A DNA stretch of 14,518 nt from Puniceicoccales bacterium (GCA_031255915.1 JAIRRP010000029.1:1-14518), one strand, 5' to 3'; positions 1-6,848 are shown, numbered from the stretch's first letter. Numbers and translations: made by a program. Notes: a model not told the origin generated them from the sequence alone.

Positions 1-357
1 GGTCATCCGCTTAAAGTCATGGCAACAGAAGGCACAGAACCGGATTGCAAGCGGGCACTGGAATGGGTCGCATCCCTGGATGCCACTTATGTTCTCGTTG
101 ACAAAGCCTATGATTCCGATGACATCATTCTTTCCCTTTCTTCTCGCGGCACTGTCCCTATCATCCCGCCGAAGATCAACAGAAAATTTCAACGCCCCTA
201 CGATAAAAATGTCTATAAAAAGCGTCCTGTCATTGAAAAATTTTTCCTTAAAATGAAAGAATGGCGTTCCATTTCCACTCGATACTTTAAAAAGATTCAC
301 TCCTTTGTTTCTGCATTCCACATCCGCTTTATCTCTCTTTTCGCTGCTTGGTTTTGA
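1..357 (+). CDS. IS5-family transposase, C-terminal fragment (runs off left edge)
   Basis: This is the last part of a DDE transposase that would cut and join the ends of its own insertion sequence. The frame is open from base 1 (Gly-His-Pro-Leu-Lys-Val before the first Met at 19), so the true start lies outside the window. Two catalytic-core landmarks are visible: the second Asp in VDKAYDSDD (codon at 100-102), and the C-terminal Glu in RPVIEKFF (codon at 235-237). The latter is followed by KMKEWRSISTRYFK, which matches the family pattern IE-x2-F-x3-K-x3-I-x-TRY-x-K of IS5/IS427-type enzymes. The frame ends normally at TGA 355-357, so this portion is not obviously broken. Whether the upstream part is intact cannot be seen. 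A decayed copy of the last 67 bases of this element lies at 871-937. Confidence 0.85.
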   Translation, partial: GHPLKVMATEGTEPDCKRALEWVASLDATYVLVDKAYDSDDIILSLSSRGTVPIIPPKINRKFQRPYDKNVYKKRPVIEKFFLKMKEWRSISTRYFKKIHSFVSAFHIRFISLFAAWF

Positions 358-371
358 CGATATCCTCTAGG
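305..371 (+). mobile_element. Right end of the IS5-family element
   Basis: This stretch covers the transposase 3' end and the short untranslated tail up to CCTCTAGG. Its 67 bases match 871-937 at 56 positions, and in both copies the match stops right after CTAGG. The shared stop suggests the IS terminus lies at or just before CTAG, a 4-bp sequence of the YTAR type that IS5-related elements duplicate on insertion. The terminal inverted repeat cannot be verified because the left end is outside the window. Confidence 0.6.
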
Positions 372-490
372 CTATTCCTTCGAACAAGCTCTCTCAGCGG
401 CCTTACTTCTTTGGATCCGGAATACATCCTCAAGGGGTTGACTTCCCTTTTAGTCAGTTAGAGAGGAATATTCCCAGCCATTGGGTGTTC

Positions 491-599
491 GGTCTGCCGC
501 CTTTGCGGTAAGAGAGAAATGCAAAGCGGGAGCTTTCATTTTTCCTTCCCGCGGCCTGCGTAGCGGGCCAGAGCCCGAAGGGCTCAAAGGCGGCAGACC
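491..599 (-). repeat. Cloverleaf palindromic repeat, copy 1
   Basis: An exact 15-bp outer inverted repeat (491-505 with 585-599, GGTCTGCCGCCTTTG and its complement) encloses three hairpins. On the plus strand the order is arm 3, arm 2, arm 1. Arm 3 spans 505-552: GCGG/CCGC base, then GAAATG-c-AAAGC, loop GGGA, GCTTT-CATTTTTC. Arm 2 spans 553-569 (GGCCTGC, loop GTA, GCGGGCC, with one T-G wobble). Arm 1 spans 571-585 (GAGCCC, loop GAA, GGGCTC). The minus strand is given because the arm order 1-2-3 used for the other copies reads on that strand here. A short flank (ACCCGCC, then GACGGTG at 616-622) is shared with copies 2 and 4. Confidence 0.85.
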
Positions 600-815
600 C
601 GCCCGGAAGAACCGAGACGGTGGTCAAAAATATCCAAGTCGCAGAGAATTTCCGATATCGGCATGAATTGATGGCGATTCGGACAATTCTGATCGGCTCC
701 TTTCGGGAAATTTTCGAATAATCGCATTCTTCGCAGACTTCCTATCGGTGGGTCGACGGAGCTACTTGTCTTGCGGACAGATGCCTTAAAGGATGTCGTC
801 AAATAAAAAGTTGAC

Positions 816-858
816 AAAGGGAAAAAGAGAGGGAAGAAAGAAGGAAAGGAAAAAAGGA
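816..858 (+). other. 43-nt homopurine run
   Basis: Every base from 816 to 858 on the plus strand is A or G, so the minus strand, which is the sense strand of rfaE2 about 75 bases further on, carries a pure C/T run. Such runs can form triplex DNA or slip during replication. Whether it has any function here is unknown. It borders the decayed IS end at 871. Confidence 0.6.
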
Positions 859-870
859 CATATAGGAGGC

Positions 871-937
871 TTGTTTCTACATTTCACACCCGCTCCATCT
901 CTCTTTTTGTTGCTTGATTTTGATGACACCCTCTAGG
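871..937 (+). pseudogene. Decayed IS5-family right end (transposase 3' remnant)
   Basis: This 67-base stretch aligns without gaps to 305-371, with 56 identities. Read in the transposase frame it gives LVSTFHTRSISLFVA and then TGA where the intact copy has Trp, so it is non-coding debris. All 11 differences are transitions. The remnant ends in CTCTAGG at 931-937, and the TAG stop of rfaE2 (read on the minus strand from 935-933) lies inside that sequence. The old insertion therefore appears to have landed exactly at the 3' end of rfaE2 without damaging it. No other part of the IS is recognisable to the left. Confidence 0.75.
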
Positions 938-1421
938 AATAGTACCGGAGGATGCGATCGATGAGCTGAGTTGTGCTGTGGCCCTTGAGGAAAGGGATAA
1001 AACAGATTTTACACCCGATATGCTCTAGAGCGGAACGTTCTTCAGGATGAAGCGTCTCGAGTGTGTAATCGCCAGATTTTACATAGACGTCAGGATGGAA
1101 TAGTTCTATCTCTCGAGCGAGATTCGTCCCGTGAAAATTGAAAATTCCAGAAACACAGCCCAAAGCGCCGAGCAGAGATGCTCTTTCCTCTAAATTCTGA
1201 ATGGGTCGTTTGGGGCCTTTCAATTGCCGAATACTGTCATCGTCATTGATTGCCACCCAAAGTTGATCTCCCAGATTAGCCGCTTCTTGTAGTGCTTGGA
1301 CATGACCCGGATGAAGTAAGTCGAAACACCCATTGGTGAGGACTATTTTTTGGTTGGAAAATTTACAGCGAAGCGTCACCGCCTCAGCTAGACGGTGATA
1401 TTTATCATTAAATGGTTCCAT
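933..1421 (-). CDS. rfaE2: D-glycero-beta-D-manno-heptose 1-phosphate adenylyltransferase
   Basis: This enzyme joins AMP from ATP to D-glycero-D-manno-heptose 1-phosphate to make ADP-heptose, the precursor of the LPS inner core, in the cytoplasm. The protein has 162 residues, the size of the stand-alone adenylyltransferase (HldC/RfaE2) and not of the bifunctional HldE, which carries an extra N-terminal kinase. The nucleotidyltransferase signature LTNGCFDLLHPGHV is at residues 28-41, with HPGH at 37-40. The family block NDDDSIRQLKGPKRPI lies at 59-73, and the C-terminal KGHSTTQLIDRI at 146-157. The ATG at 1421 lies inside nusB, overlapping its end by 14 nt, and no clear Shine-Dalgarno precedes it, so translation is probably coupled to nusB. 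The stop codon falls in the last bases of an IS remnant. A kinase partner (hldE1/rfaE1) is not in the window. Confidence 0.9.
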   Translation of the reverse strand: MEPFNDKYHRLAEAVTLRCKFSNQKIVLTNGCFDLLHPGHVQALQEAANLGDQLWVAINDDDSIRQLKGPKRPIQNLEERASLLGALGCVSGIFNFHGTNLAREIELFHPDVYVKSGDYTLETLHPEERSALEHIGCKICFIPFLKGHSTTQLIDRILRYYS

Positions 1422-1908
1422 AGGATGGAACAGGATTAGAGATAAATTTAGGGGAAGGGATGTGTAATGGACGATCTAGGGAATTCTTCATGCGGTCTAG
1501 TATGCCATTGATAAAGCCTTTGCTCTCGGGAGAAGAGAGGGTTTTCCCTATTTCGATGGCTTCATCGATGATCACGATGGGCGGCACTGTTCCATCGAAA
1601 AAAAGTTCATAAACGGCTACTCGAAGAATGCAGAGATCGACCATGGCGATGCGGGAAAGTTTCCAGTGCTGGATGTAGGGCTCGATGCGCTCATCGATGG
1701 ACAGGAGGTGTTCTAAAATGCTCTGTATAAGCGTCTGGGCGAAAGAGAAATTTTCCGCATCATAGAAGAGCATTCGACAAAAGCCGGAAAAAAGCTCGGA
1801 AGAAAATGCCTCTTCGTTTCTCTGGACACACATGTAGAGAAATTGGACGGCTGCTATCCGATTTTGACGACGGAAAGAACGCCCCAGTTCATGATGTTCG
1901 GAATGCAT
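1408..1908 (-). CDS. nusB: Transcription antitermination factor NusB
   Basis: NusB binds boxA RNA with NusE (ribosomal protein S10) to keep RNA polymerase processive on rRNA operons. The 166-residue protein starts with FRRQNRIAAVQFLYM near residues 12-26, the RR-x-R-x-x-AVQ-x-LY opening typical of the family. The C-terminal half holds HWKLSRIAMVDLCILRVAVYEL (residues 81-102, key residues W, R, D, ILR, YEL), then PPIVIIDEAIEIGK and SKGFINGILD, all classic NusB helices. I chose the ATG at 1908. A longer frame with a TTG start at 1950 adds 14 residues absent from the family and would begin inside a likely promoter (1929-1957). The protein has a short Pro/Ser-rich C-terminal extension after residue 143. 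It is the first gene of a two-gene unit with rfaE2 and diverges from the gene at 2176. Confidence 0.9.
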   Translation of the reverse strand: MHSEHHELGRSFRRQNRIAAVQFLYMCVQRNEEAFSSELFSGFCRMLFYDAENFSFAQTLIQSILEHLLSIDERIEPYIQHWKLSRIAMVDLCILRVAVYELFFDGTVPPIVIIDEAIEIGKTLSSPESKGFINGILDRMKNSLDRPLHIPSPKFISNPVPSYGTI

Positions 1909-1928
1909 AGAACGCTTGAGATGAGTAT

Positions 1929-1957
1929 AAAGTACATGAATTCTTTTCAAAGGTCAA
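1929..1957 (-). promoter_or_regulatory. Candidate promoter for nusB-rfaE2
   Basis: On the minus strand, TTGACC (1957-1952) is separated by 17 bases from TACTTT (1934-1929), with TATACT overlapping just downstream. The -35 box is a 5/6 match and the -10 is weaker. Transcription would begin around 1920, about a dozen bases before the chosen nusB ATG, which is the main reason to prefer that start over the TTG at 1950. Confidence 0.4.
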
Positions 1958-2115
1958 TGGCTAAGGAAAGGGCTAGAGGGATGATGTTTCATTTGTTCCA
2001 TGAGCGTTCTGTGACTGCCATTTCGGAATGTGCCCATCGCCGTCAATATGGCATTATGGGTATTTCTGTTAACGAGGGTGGCTTCTCTTCAAGGGTATGA
2101 AGGCATCCTATAAGA

Positions 2116-2148
2116 TTGACCTCACTCTTTTTTTTAGGAAAATATACT
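2116..2148 (+). promoter_or_regulatory. Candidate promoter for the 354-aa protein gene
   Basis: TTGACC at 2116-2121 and TATACT at 2143-2148 resemble sigma-70 boxes, but the 21-base spacer is longer than the usual 16-18, so this may be a weak or activator-dependent promoter, or only one box may be real. A very strong Shine-Dalgarno, AAGGAGGAGGGG at 2158-2169, follows and sets the start codon at 2176. The same heptamer TTGACCT occurs as the -35 of the divergent nusB promoter. Confidence 0.35.
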
Positions 2149-2175
2149 CTCTTACTTAAGGAGGAGGGGAGTAAG

Positions 2176-3240
2176 ATGAATGATTTAAGGATCGGAAACA
2201 CGATGGTTTTAGCGGCGGCCTTAGGCATTAAAGAAAATGTTGTGAGTTCTCAAGCAGGCTCTTCGGCGCTCTCTCATTCGATGTCATCAAGTGCTCTTCA
2301 TGATTTGCAAGATACGCTGACGGACAGAGTTGATGAGAAGCTCTCATCATTAAAAAAATCCATCGGAGCCATAGTTGAAGGTCCTGAAAAAGGCATCTCT
2401 ATTTTAAATGTTCTTCGCCAATCAAAAGCACCTGTGATGATGCTTTTAGATGAGCTAAGGAATATGCCCAACTCAAATACAAACCCTATATCCTTTCTTA
2501 AGGAGCAGGGATTTCCTGAGAATCTTTTAGAAAAATTGGGTCTTCATGAGGGCATGTCGAAGAGCGAATGTCAGGAGATTTTGGGCCAACATTTCCAGGA
2601 GATATTAAGGGGAGTAGGAGTTAGTTCGGGCGTACGGAATCTCTGTAAGTTAGCCATACGTGGAGAAGATTATTACCGCAACCTCTCTTCGAAACTTAAG
2701 GTAGCTTCCACCATTACGGGTGGGGTAGCGAATATCATCACTAAACCAATTTTTTGGATAGCTCGTGGTGTGGCGAAGGCCAGTGGGAAAGATGCCGGCC
2801 AGTGGTCGGAGGAAAATATTATGAAATCCGTAGCGACCGTGACAAGTTTCGTGGTCACCACCTGTGTTTCACTTTGCCCACCCCTAGCCATAGCGGCCGG
2901 TGTAATGTTCGGGGTATTTTTACTTTCCAAAGGCGTAAGTGCCTTGCTGGAATTGATCAATGAGGCCTTTGTTAAGACGTGTTTGGAAGGGAAAGAGGAT
3001 GCATGGGACCGATTTTTTTTCAATTTGTTTCGAAAAATTGCAGAGACGGTGGGCGATGTGATGCCATCTGCCATGGTAATAGCAGGTATCGGTATTTCGG
3101 GAGAGGCAGGGCAGGTCTTAAGGGCAGCAGGGCAGGGAGGTTCTGCCAGAATGCCTGAAGGTGGGGCCACTTTAGGAAGTCCTGCCGTTCCTATGGATAC
3201 GATGCCTCCGGATGTTCCGAGATCACTTGCTGTCGAATAA
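2176..3240 (+). CDS. Unrecognised protein with hydrophobic hairpin, possible secreted or membrane-inserting protein
   Basis: I do not recognise this 354-residue protein. The start at 2176 is fixed by the AAGGAGG-type Shine-Dalgarno at 2158-2169; a 20-codon upstream extension from 2116 would read through that site and a promoter-like box. There is no classical signal peptide. The N-terminus (about 24-40) is Ser/Ala-rich. Residues about 40-165 look helical and charged. A long hydrophobic block at about 217-252 is broken by CPP at 234-236 and could be a membrane hairpin. A second apolar stretch, PSAMVIAGIGI, lies at 297-307. The last 45 residues are Gly/Pro/Met-rich and look disordered. This layout resembles type III secretion translocators or host-membrane effectors, but that is inference from architecture only. 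It is flanked by housekeeping genes, with nusB divergent and the tRNA gene convergent 6 bases away. Confidence 0.75.
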   Translation: MNDLRIGNTMVLAAALGIKENVVSSQAGSSALSHSMSSSALHDLQDTLTDRVDEKLSSLKKSIGAIVEGPEKGISILNVLRQSKAPVMMLLDELRNMPNSNTNPISFLKEQGFPENLLEKLGLHEGMSKSECQEILGQHFQEILRGVGVSSGVRNLCKLAIRGEDYYRNLSSKLKVASTITGGVANIITKPIFWIARGVAKASGKDAGQWSEENIMKSVATVTSFVVTTCVSLCPPLAIAAGVMFGVFLLSKGVSALLELINEAFVKTCLEGKEDAWDRFFFNLFRKIAETVGDVMPSAMVIAGIGISGEAGQVLRAAGQGGSARMPEGGATLGSPAVPMDTMPPDVPRSLAVE

Positions 3241-3246
3241 GGCCCT

Positions 3247-3322
3247 TGGTGGAGCCGATCGGGATCGAACCGACGACCTCGTCATTGCGAACGACGCGCT
3301 CTACCAACTAAGCTACGGCCCC
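3247..3322 (-). tRNA. tRNA-Ala (anticodon CGC)
   Basis: Read on the minus strand the 76-nt gene folds into a full cloverleaf: acceptor GGGGCCG/CGGCTCC, D arm GCTT/GAGC, anticodon arm CGTCG/TGACG with loop TTCGCAA (anticodon CGC, reading GCG codons), T arm GTCGG/CCGAT with loop TTCGATC, A73, and an encoded CCA at 3249-3247. The acceptor stem contains G3-U70, the main identity element for alanyl-tRNA synthetase, which confirms the assignment independently of the anticodon. A TTGACT box lies upstream (3365-3360) with a poor -10 about 15 bases before the gene, so the promoter is uncertain. Confidence 0.95.
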
Positions 3323-3455
3323 AAAAAGAAGTCACCCATGCTGAAAATCACCTCCAGGAAGTCAATCGATAATTTCTTTATGGAGCATGATGTCCCTCAG
3401 TGAGGATTTTTGTTGCGTCAGGGAAATTTGAGTGGGGATTGGTTCGGGAGGATTC

Positions 3456-3559
3456 GGTCTGCCGCCTTTAAAGCCCTTCGGGCTTTTATCCGCTATTGCG
3501 GATCGCATCGAGGGAAAAATGAAAATTTTCATTTTTCCTCGGTGCAAAGGCGGCAGACC
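3456..3559 (+). repeat. Cloverleaf palindromic repeat, copy 2 (core inverted relative to flanks)
   Basis: A perfect 14-bp outer inverted repeat (3456-3469 with 3546-3559) encloses three hairpins. Arm 1 is AAAGCCC, loop TTC, GGGCTTT at 3470-3486. Arm 2 is ATCCGC, loop TATT, GCGGAT at 3488-3503. Arm 3 is at about 3509-3541 and its tip is the self-complementary GAAAATTTTC instead of the AAAGC-GGGA-GCTTT tip of the other copies. Arms 1 and 2 carry paired G-C to A-T exchanges relative to copy 3, so the stems are kept while the sequence changes. The flank ACCCGCCGG plus GACGGTG (3575-3581) lies on the arm 3 side here but on the arm 1 side in copies 1 and 4. Confidence 0.85.
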
Positions 3560-3626
3560 CGCCGGTCCATCAAAGACGGTGCTTTGAATAGGGGTTGGCT
3601 TTTGAGATTTAGCAGTTGCCAATGTG

Positions 3627-3730
3627 CTTGCCGCCTTTGAGCCCTTCGGGCTCTGGCCCGCTATGCGGGCCGCGGTTAAGAAAAATGCAAAGCGGGAGCT
3701 TTCATTTTTCTTAGCCGCAAAGGCGGCAAG
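3627..3730 (+). repeat. Cloverleaf palindromic repeat, copy 3
   Basis: A perfect 13-bp outer inverted repeat (CTTGCCGCCTTTG at 3627-3639 with 3718-3730) encloses arm 1 (GAGCCC, loop TTC, GGGCTC, 3639-3653), arm 2 (GGCCCGC, loop TAT, GCGGGCC, 3655-3671) and arm 3. Arm 3 runs from 3672 to 3718 with stem GCGGTTAAGAAAAATG, one bulged C, AAAGC, loop GGGA and the matching return strand, with a single T-G wobble. The copy lies 3' of the helicase-nuclease gene (stop at 3858). Confidence 0.88.
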
Positions 3731-3826
3731 GCGAATTGCCCATGACAATGGCTCGCCTCATGGAAGTACCAAGATGGCGAAATAGATGCGAGGGACAGAA
3801 AATCTTTAGGAGAAGGATAATGGTCC
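3731..3826 (+). repeat. Extended repeat flank, partner of 7873-7969
   Basis: The bases following copy 3 align with those following copy 4. Over the first 46 positions I count about 32 identities without gaps, including GCCCATG and CATGGAA, and a second shared block TTTAGGAG occurs near the far end (3805 and 7946). The repeated unit is therefore probably about 200 bp, with the cloverleaf at one end. The match beyond 46 bases needs gaps and is less certain. Confidence 0.5.
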
Positions 3827-3857
3827 CTCATGAGTTTGATTTCATGAAAATGGATAT

Positions 3858-6848
3858 CTAATCTATGAGGAGGAGTTGAGCATGAACAGTGGAGTAGATA
3901 TAGGCCATAAAAGGGCGTTGCCATTGCTGTTCCATAGCCTGACGATAGCAATTCAATTGCCCACGGTAATGAGTTTTTAAATCCTCCGAGGAACATGGAT
4001 CTGTTTTCCAATCCACAATGCTGGATTGGATTCCAATAGCTAGTAGGTCGATGACGCCTTCCAGGCAATTTTTTTCTGAGTGGCTCCATAAGAAGGGATA
4101 TTCTGTCCAAATCATGTCGTGGTGGATTTGTAATTGTGCAGCCAGATCACTGTGGAGGAACCTCTCCCACTCGTCGAGGGCTTTGTCCCTATCAGGAGAT
4201 GACGGAAGAGATGCTTGGAAGGCAGAATTCCAATGGGATTTACCTTTTACCCAAGGTATGTGTGCCATCGTCTGATGCCACCAATTGCCATAATTTATGG
4301 CGAAAGATAACGATGTTTCATGGAGATGATGATCGGTCGGGTTAAAAATTTTCCACTCGCTGGCCGTGTGATGTTCGAGGATGTACGGTTCTTGAGGAAG
4401 CTCGGGAGGCTGTCCGTGAGGATCAATGGCGGTGGTACTTGGCGAAAATGGAGCGATTTTTTTGTGGGATAGGAAAATCGTGTTGTTAGAACTATCAGAT
4501 ATCTGGTCGTCTATTTTGGAGGGGTTCCATTCAGGAAGGTCATCCCAAGGACTGGAGGAAGATGAGGAGAAAATTTCCCCAATACTCCCTGAATGTTTTT
4601 GGAAAAGGGATCCATCTCGCAGAAGGATCAGTTGCTCTTTGGCTCTCGTTAGGGCCACATAGAAGAGGCGTTCTTCGTTCTGGATTTGCTTGCGCTTGAT
4701 TTCGTCCTCAAATTCGGACATGTGGTACTTGTTGAAGACGATACGAGGTCCCTGTTGAGTTGAAATGCATTTGGGATAGGGAAGTGTTGGTTCTCGTCTT
4801 TCGCGATATAGGAAGGGAATGATCACGATGGGCCACTCGAGACCTTTGGACTTATGGAAGGAGAGGAATTGCAGTGCCTCGGGATTTATGGCATCTTCGG
4901 AACGTTCTTCATGGAGCTGTGAAATGAGTTTTTGAAGCCATGTGTCGAGGGCCATGCGGTGATAGGTGGCATCTTGAGCCAGGTCACGAAATGCTTCATA
5001 TTCGGAATCAAAACCTTGTCCAAAAATCGCCTCAAGGCGCGCCATTACTTCGTAACGCTGTAGTACATATTCCAGGAACTCCATTGGGCTGTAACCGAGA
5101 ACCTCTGTGTAGTCTTTTCGAAAACCTTCGCCTATTTCCCGAATTTCGGGATCTTCCCTATGAAGTGCGAAGTGCTGGGCAATGCGTGTATCAGAGATGC
5201 CGAATAGCTCTCGGAGGATGCCGGTGATTTCGAAATCATTTCGTGGTTCCAGAATGGCGATCATGAGGGCCGTTACCCAGGCGTAAAAAGGAGAGTCTCG
5301 ATGGAGATGTTTTTGGGAATGTAGCTGACAGGTGGGAGTTCCAGGAAGTGACAGAAATGCCTGGGTTAATTCCTGAAGCCATTTATTCCTGGGACATAGA
5401 AAGGCGATGTCAGACCACCGGCGGGCGCCGAAGTCGGATGGCTGTCGATATTGAAAAGTTTTAGCTATCATCTTGGCCTCTTCAAGGGCAGCGTCCGCAT
5501 CTTTGAATGGGCAATCTTTACCCGATGAGATGATCCATTGATGGATAGTTCCCTGAATGGCATTCGGTTTAGCCTGTAATGGGACGAAGGGTACTTGTCC
5601 TTCCGTACCGGTTAAAATATTTTTAAAGTGCCTATTGATGAAATCCACTAGGGATTTTGGACACCGCATGGTAACGGAGAAATGGAGCTCATTCGCTTTG
5701 CCTTTATCGAGGAAGTGCCGGTGTAGTTCGCGATAATATGGTAGTGCTGCGCGTTCGCAGTAAATGGATTGCTGGGGATCGCCGACCATGCAGAAGTAGC
5801 CCGGTTCTGGAAGTTCCCATGGACATCTTCGCGAGCTGGCGAGGGACAGTAGCCATTCGAACTGGTATTGATCCGTATCCTGCGCCTCGTCCAGAAGCAC
5901 GCGATAGGTGGGGATGGCTTTGGCGATATTTTCTTCTCCCATACATCGATGTGCCAGGAATATGAGATCTTCATAAAAAAGCTGTCCTTCTCGGATCCTG
6001 TACCGTAGGTAGCGCTCTTGGATATCTGCAAAATAGGTTCGAACTGCTTGGTCCGACCATTGCCAATATTTTTGCATCTCCGGCAAAAGAACCGCAAGAA
6101 AATTCTGGTTGGTTGTTTCTATTTCAGGAAAAGGCTCCTCTTGCTCTGGGTTGAGCCAATTTTGGAGCCGCTTTTGGAATTGCAGAATACAACCTGCGTT
6201 GCCTTTAGCCTTGAAGGAGAGCGCGCTGTCGAGGTTTAAAATGGGCGGAGCTGGGAATGGTCTTTTCGAAGAGGCTTTATCGGAATTTTTTTGTAGCCAG
6301 AGGGCATATTCCCTAAAATAAGGCGAGCAGGGGACCAATGGTAGCAGCTCGGACAAGTAGTAGTGAGAACGGAGTCCTTGAAAAACTTCTGGAGGGATGT
6401 GATCGAAGAGATCATGGGTTTCATGTAGGAAACTATGCCACAATTTTCTGGGTTCTGGGTTAACCTTAAAACGAGGAGAAAGACCCAGAGATATCCCATA
6501 GGAATGGAGAAATTTATCGGCTAGGCTATGGATCGTTCCAAAAAAAATGGAGGGCAATCGCTCGAACATTTTGAGTGCAATTGCGGGCGCATCTTCACAG
6601 AGTAATTTTTTAACGCGCTGCTCTAGTTCTTGTGCAGCTTTTTCGGTATAAGTGACGACGAAAAGGGAAAAATCTTCATTGAAATTATGGGGCAAATTGT
6701 CTTTGGGAAACGACCGAAGCCACTCGACAACACGGGAGGCAATCGCTGTCGTTTTGCCGACGCCCGCGGGAGCGATGATGGAAAAATTGCGGTCGAGTTC
6801 GTGGATGAAACGAAGGCGCTCAGGCTCATCGATGAGACTTAATTGCAT
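3858..6848 (-). CDS. AddA/RecB-type ATP-dependent helicase-nuclease
   Basis: This 996-residue UvrD-superfamily (SF1A) helicase has a C-terminal RecB-type nuclease, and likely unwinds and resects DNA ends for recombinational repair. Helicase motifs in order: Walker A APAGVGKTT (26-34), Ia VVTYTEKAAQEL (64-75), Walker B DEAQD (320-324), III GDPQQSIY (356-363), V SFHKSKGLEWP (663-673), VI ERLFYVALTRAKEQL (726-740). The nuclease has H858 in GNWWHQTM, GVID (931-934), DWK (947-949) and Q964-x3-Y968, so all catalytic positions of the PDDEXK domain are present. Length and layout fit AddA (about 1,000-1,200 residues), at the short end. Its ATG lies 23 nt inside rsmE, suggesting coupled translation. 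No AddB-like partner or RecC/RecD is in the window, so it may act alone or with a partner encoded elsewhere. I leave the symbol blank for that reason. Confidence 0.85.
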   Translation of the reverse strand: MQLSLIDEPERLRFIHELDRNFSIIAPAGVGKTTAIASRVVEWLRSFPKDNLPHNFNEDFSLFVVTYTEKAAQELEQRVKKLLCEDAPAIALKMFERLPSIFFGTIHSLADKFLHSYGISLGLSPRFKVNPEPRKLWHSFLHETHDLFDHIPPEVFQGLRSHYYLSELLPLVPCSPYFREYALWLQKNSDKASSKRPFPAPPILNLDSALSFKAKGNAGCILQFQKRLQNWLNPEQEEPFPEIETTNQNFLAVLLPEMQKYWQWSDQAVRTYFADIQERYLRYRIREGQLFYEDLIFLAHRCMGEENIAKAIPTYRVLLDEAQDTDQYQFEWLLSLASSRRCPWELPEPGYFCMVGDPQQSIYCERAALPYYRELHRHFLDKGKANELHFSVTMRCPKSLVDFINRHFKNILTGTEGQVPFVPLQAKPNAIQGTIHQWIISSGKDCPFKDADAALEEAKMIAKTFQYRQPSDFGARRWSDIAFLCPRNKWLQELTQAFLSLPGTPTCQLHSQKHLHRDSPFYAWVTALMIAILEPRNDFEITGILRELFGISDTRIAQHFALHREDPEIREIGEGFRKDYTEVLGYSPMEFLEYVLQRYEVMARLEAIFGQGFDSEYEAFRDLAQDATYHRMALDTWLQKLISQLHEERSEDAINPEALQFLSFHKSKGLEWPIVIIPFLYRERREPTLPYPKCISTQQGPRIVFNKYHMSEFEDEIKRKQIQNEERLFYVALTRAKEQLILLRDGSLFQKHSGSIGEIFSSSSSSPWDDLPEWNPSKIDDQISDSSNNTIFLSHKKIAPFSPSTTAIDPHGQPPELPQEPYILEHHTASEWKIFNPTDHHLHETSLSFAINYGNWWHQTMAHIPWVKGKSHWNSAFQASLPSSPDRDKALDEWERFLHSDLAAQLQIHHDMIWTEYPFLWSHSEKNCLEGVIDLLAIGIQSSIVDWKTDPCSSEDLKTHYRGQLNCYRQAMEQQWQRPFMAYIYSTVHAQLLLID

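Larger units (their letters stand above)
372..870. other. Gene-poor region between IS end and IS remnant
   Basis: I see no protein gene here. Contents are the cloverleaf repeat copy 1 at 491-599 with its flank up to about 622, a perfect 10-bp palindrome CCGATATCGG at 652-661, and a homopurine run at 816-858. The open frames at 481-666 (+) and 584-817 (-) both run through the repeat, lack a ribosome-binding site and resemble no family I know. The remainder (about 623-815 and 372-490) shows nothing I can name and could be decayed mobile or intergenic DNA. Confidence 0.5.
3323..3857. other. Intergenic region occupied by two cloverleaf repeats
   Basis: This 535-base gap between the tRNA gene and the end of the helicase-nuclease gene contains repeat copies 2 (3456-3559) and 3 (3627-3730), separated by 67 bases, plus about 100 bases of extended repeat flank (3731-3826). 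I see no gene. The open frame on the minus strand at 3362-3748 is a reading of the repeats themselves. Confidence 0.6.

Noticed and set aside
584..817. Minus-strand 77-residue frame next to repeat 1
   Set aside because: Its C-terminal part is repeat sequence, it lacks a ribosome-binding site and resembles no family; more likely chance.
1843..2100. 85-residue plus-strand frame overlapping the nusB start
   Set aside because: Overlaps a confident gene and its promoter region and has no ribosome-binding site.
491..3730. Repeats considered as a CRISPR array
   Set aside because: Only four copies, far apart, about 105 bp long, with divergent sequence and no regular spacers or cas genes.
3627..3730. 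Cloverleaf repeat considered as a tRNA or tRNA-like gene
   Set aside because: The arms do not have tRNA lengths, there is no T-loop or anticodon-loop consensus, and arm 3 is a 21-bp stem.
3362..3748. Minus-strand open frame through repeats 2 and 3, similar in translation to a frame at 7744-7971
   Set aside because: The similarity comes from the repeat DNA itself; there is no ribosome-binding site, and the same repeat in copy 1 reads as a different peptide because its arm 3 tip is inverted.
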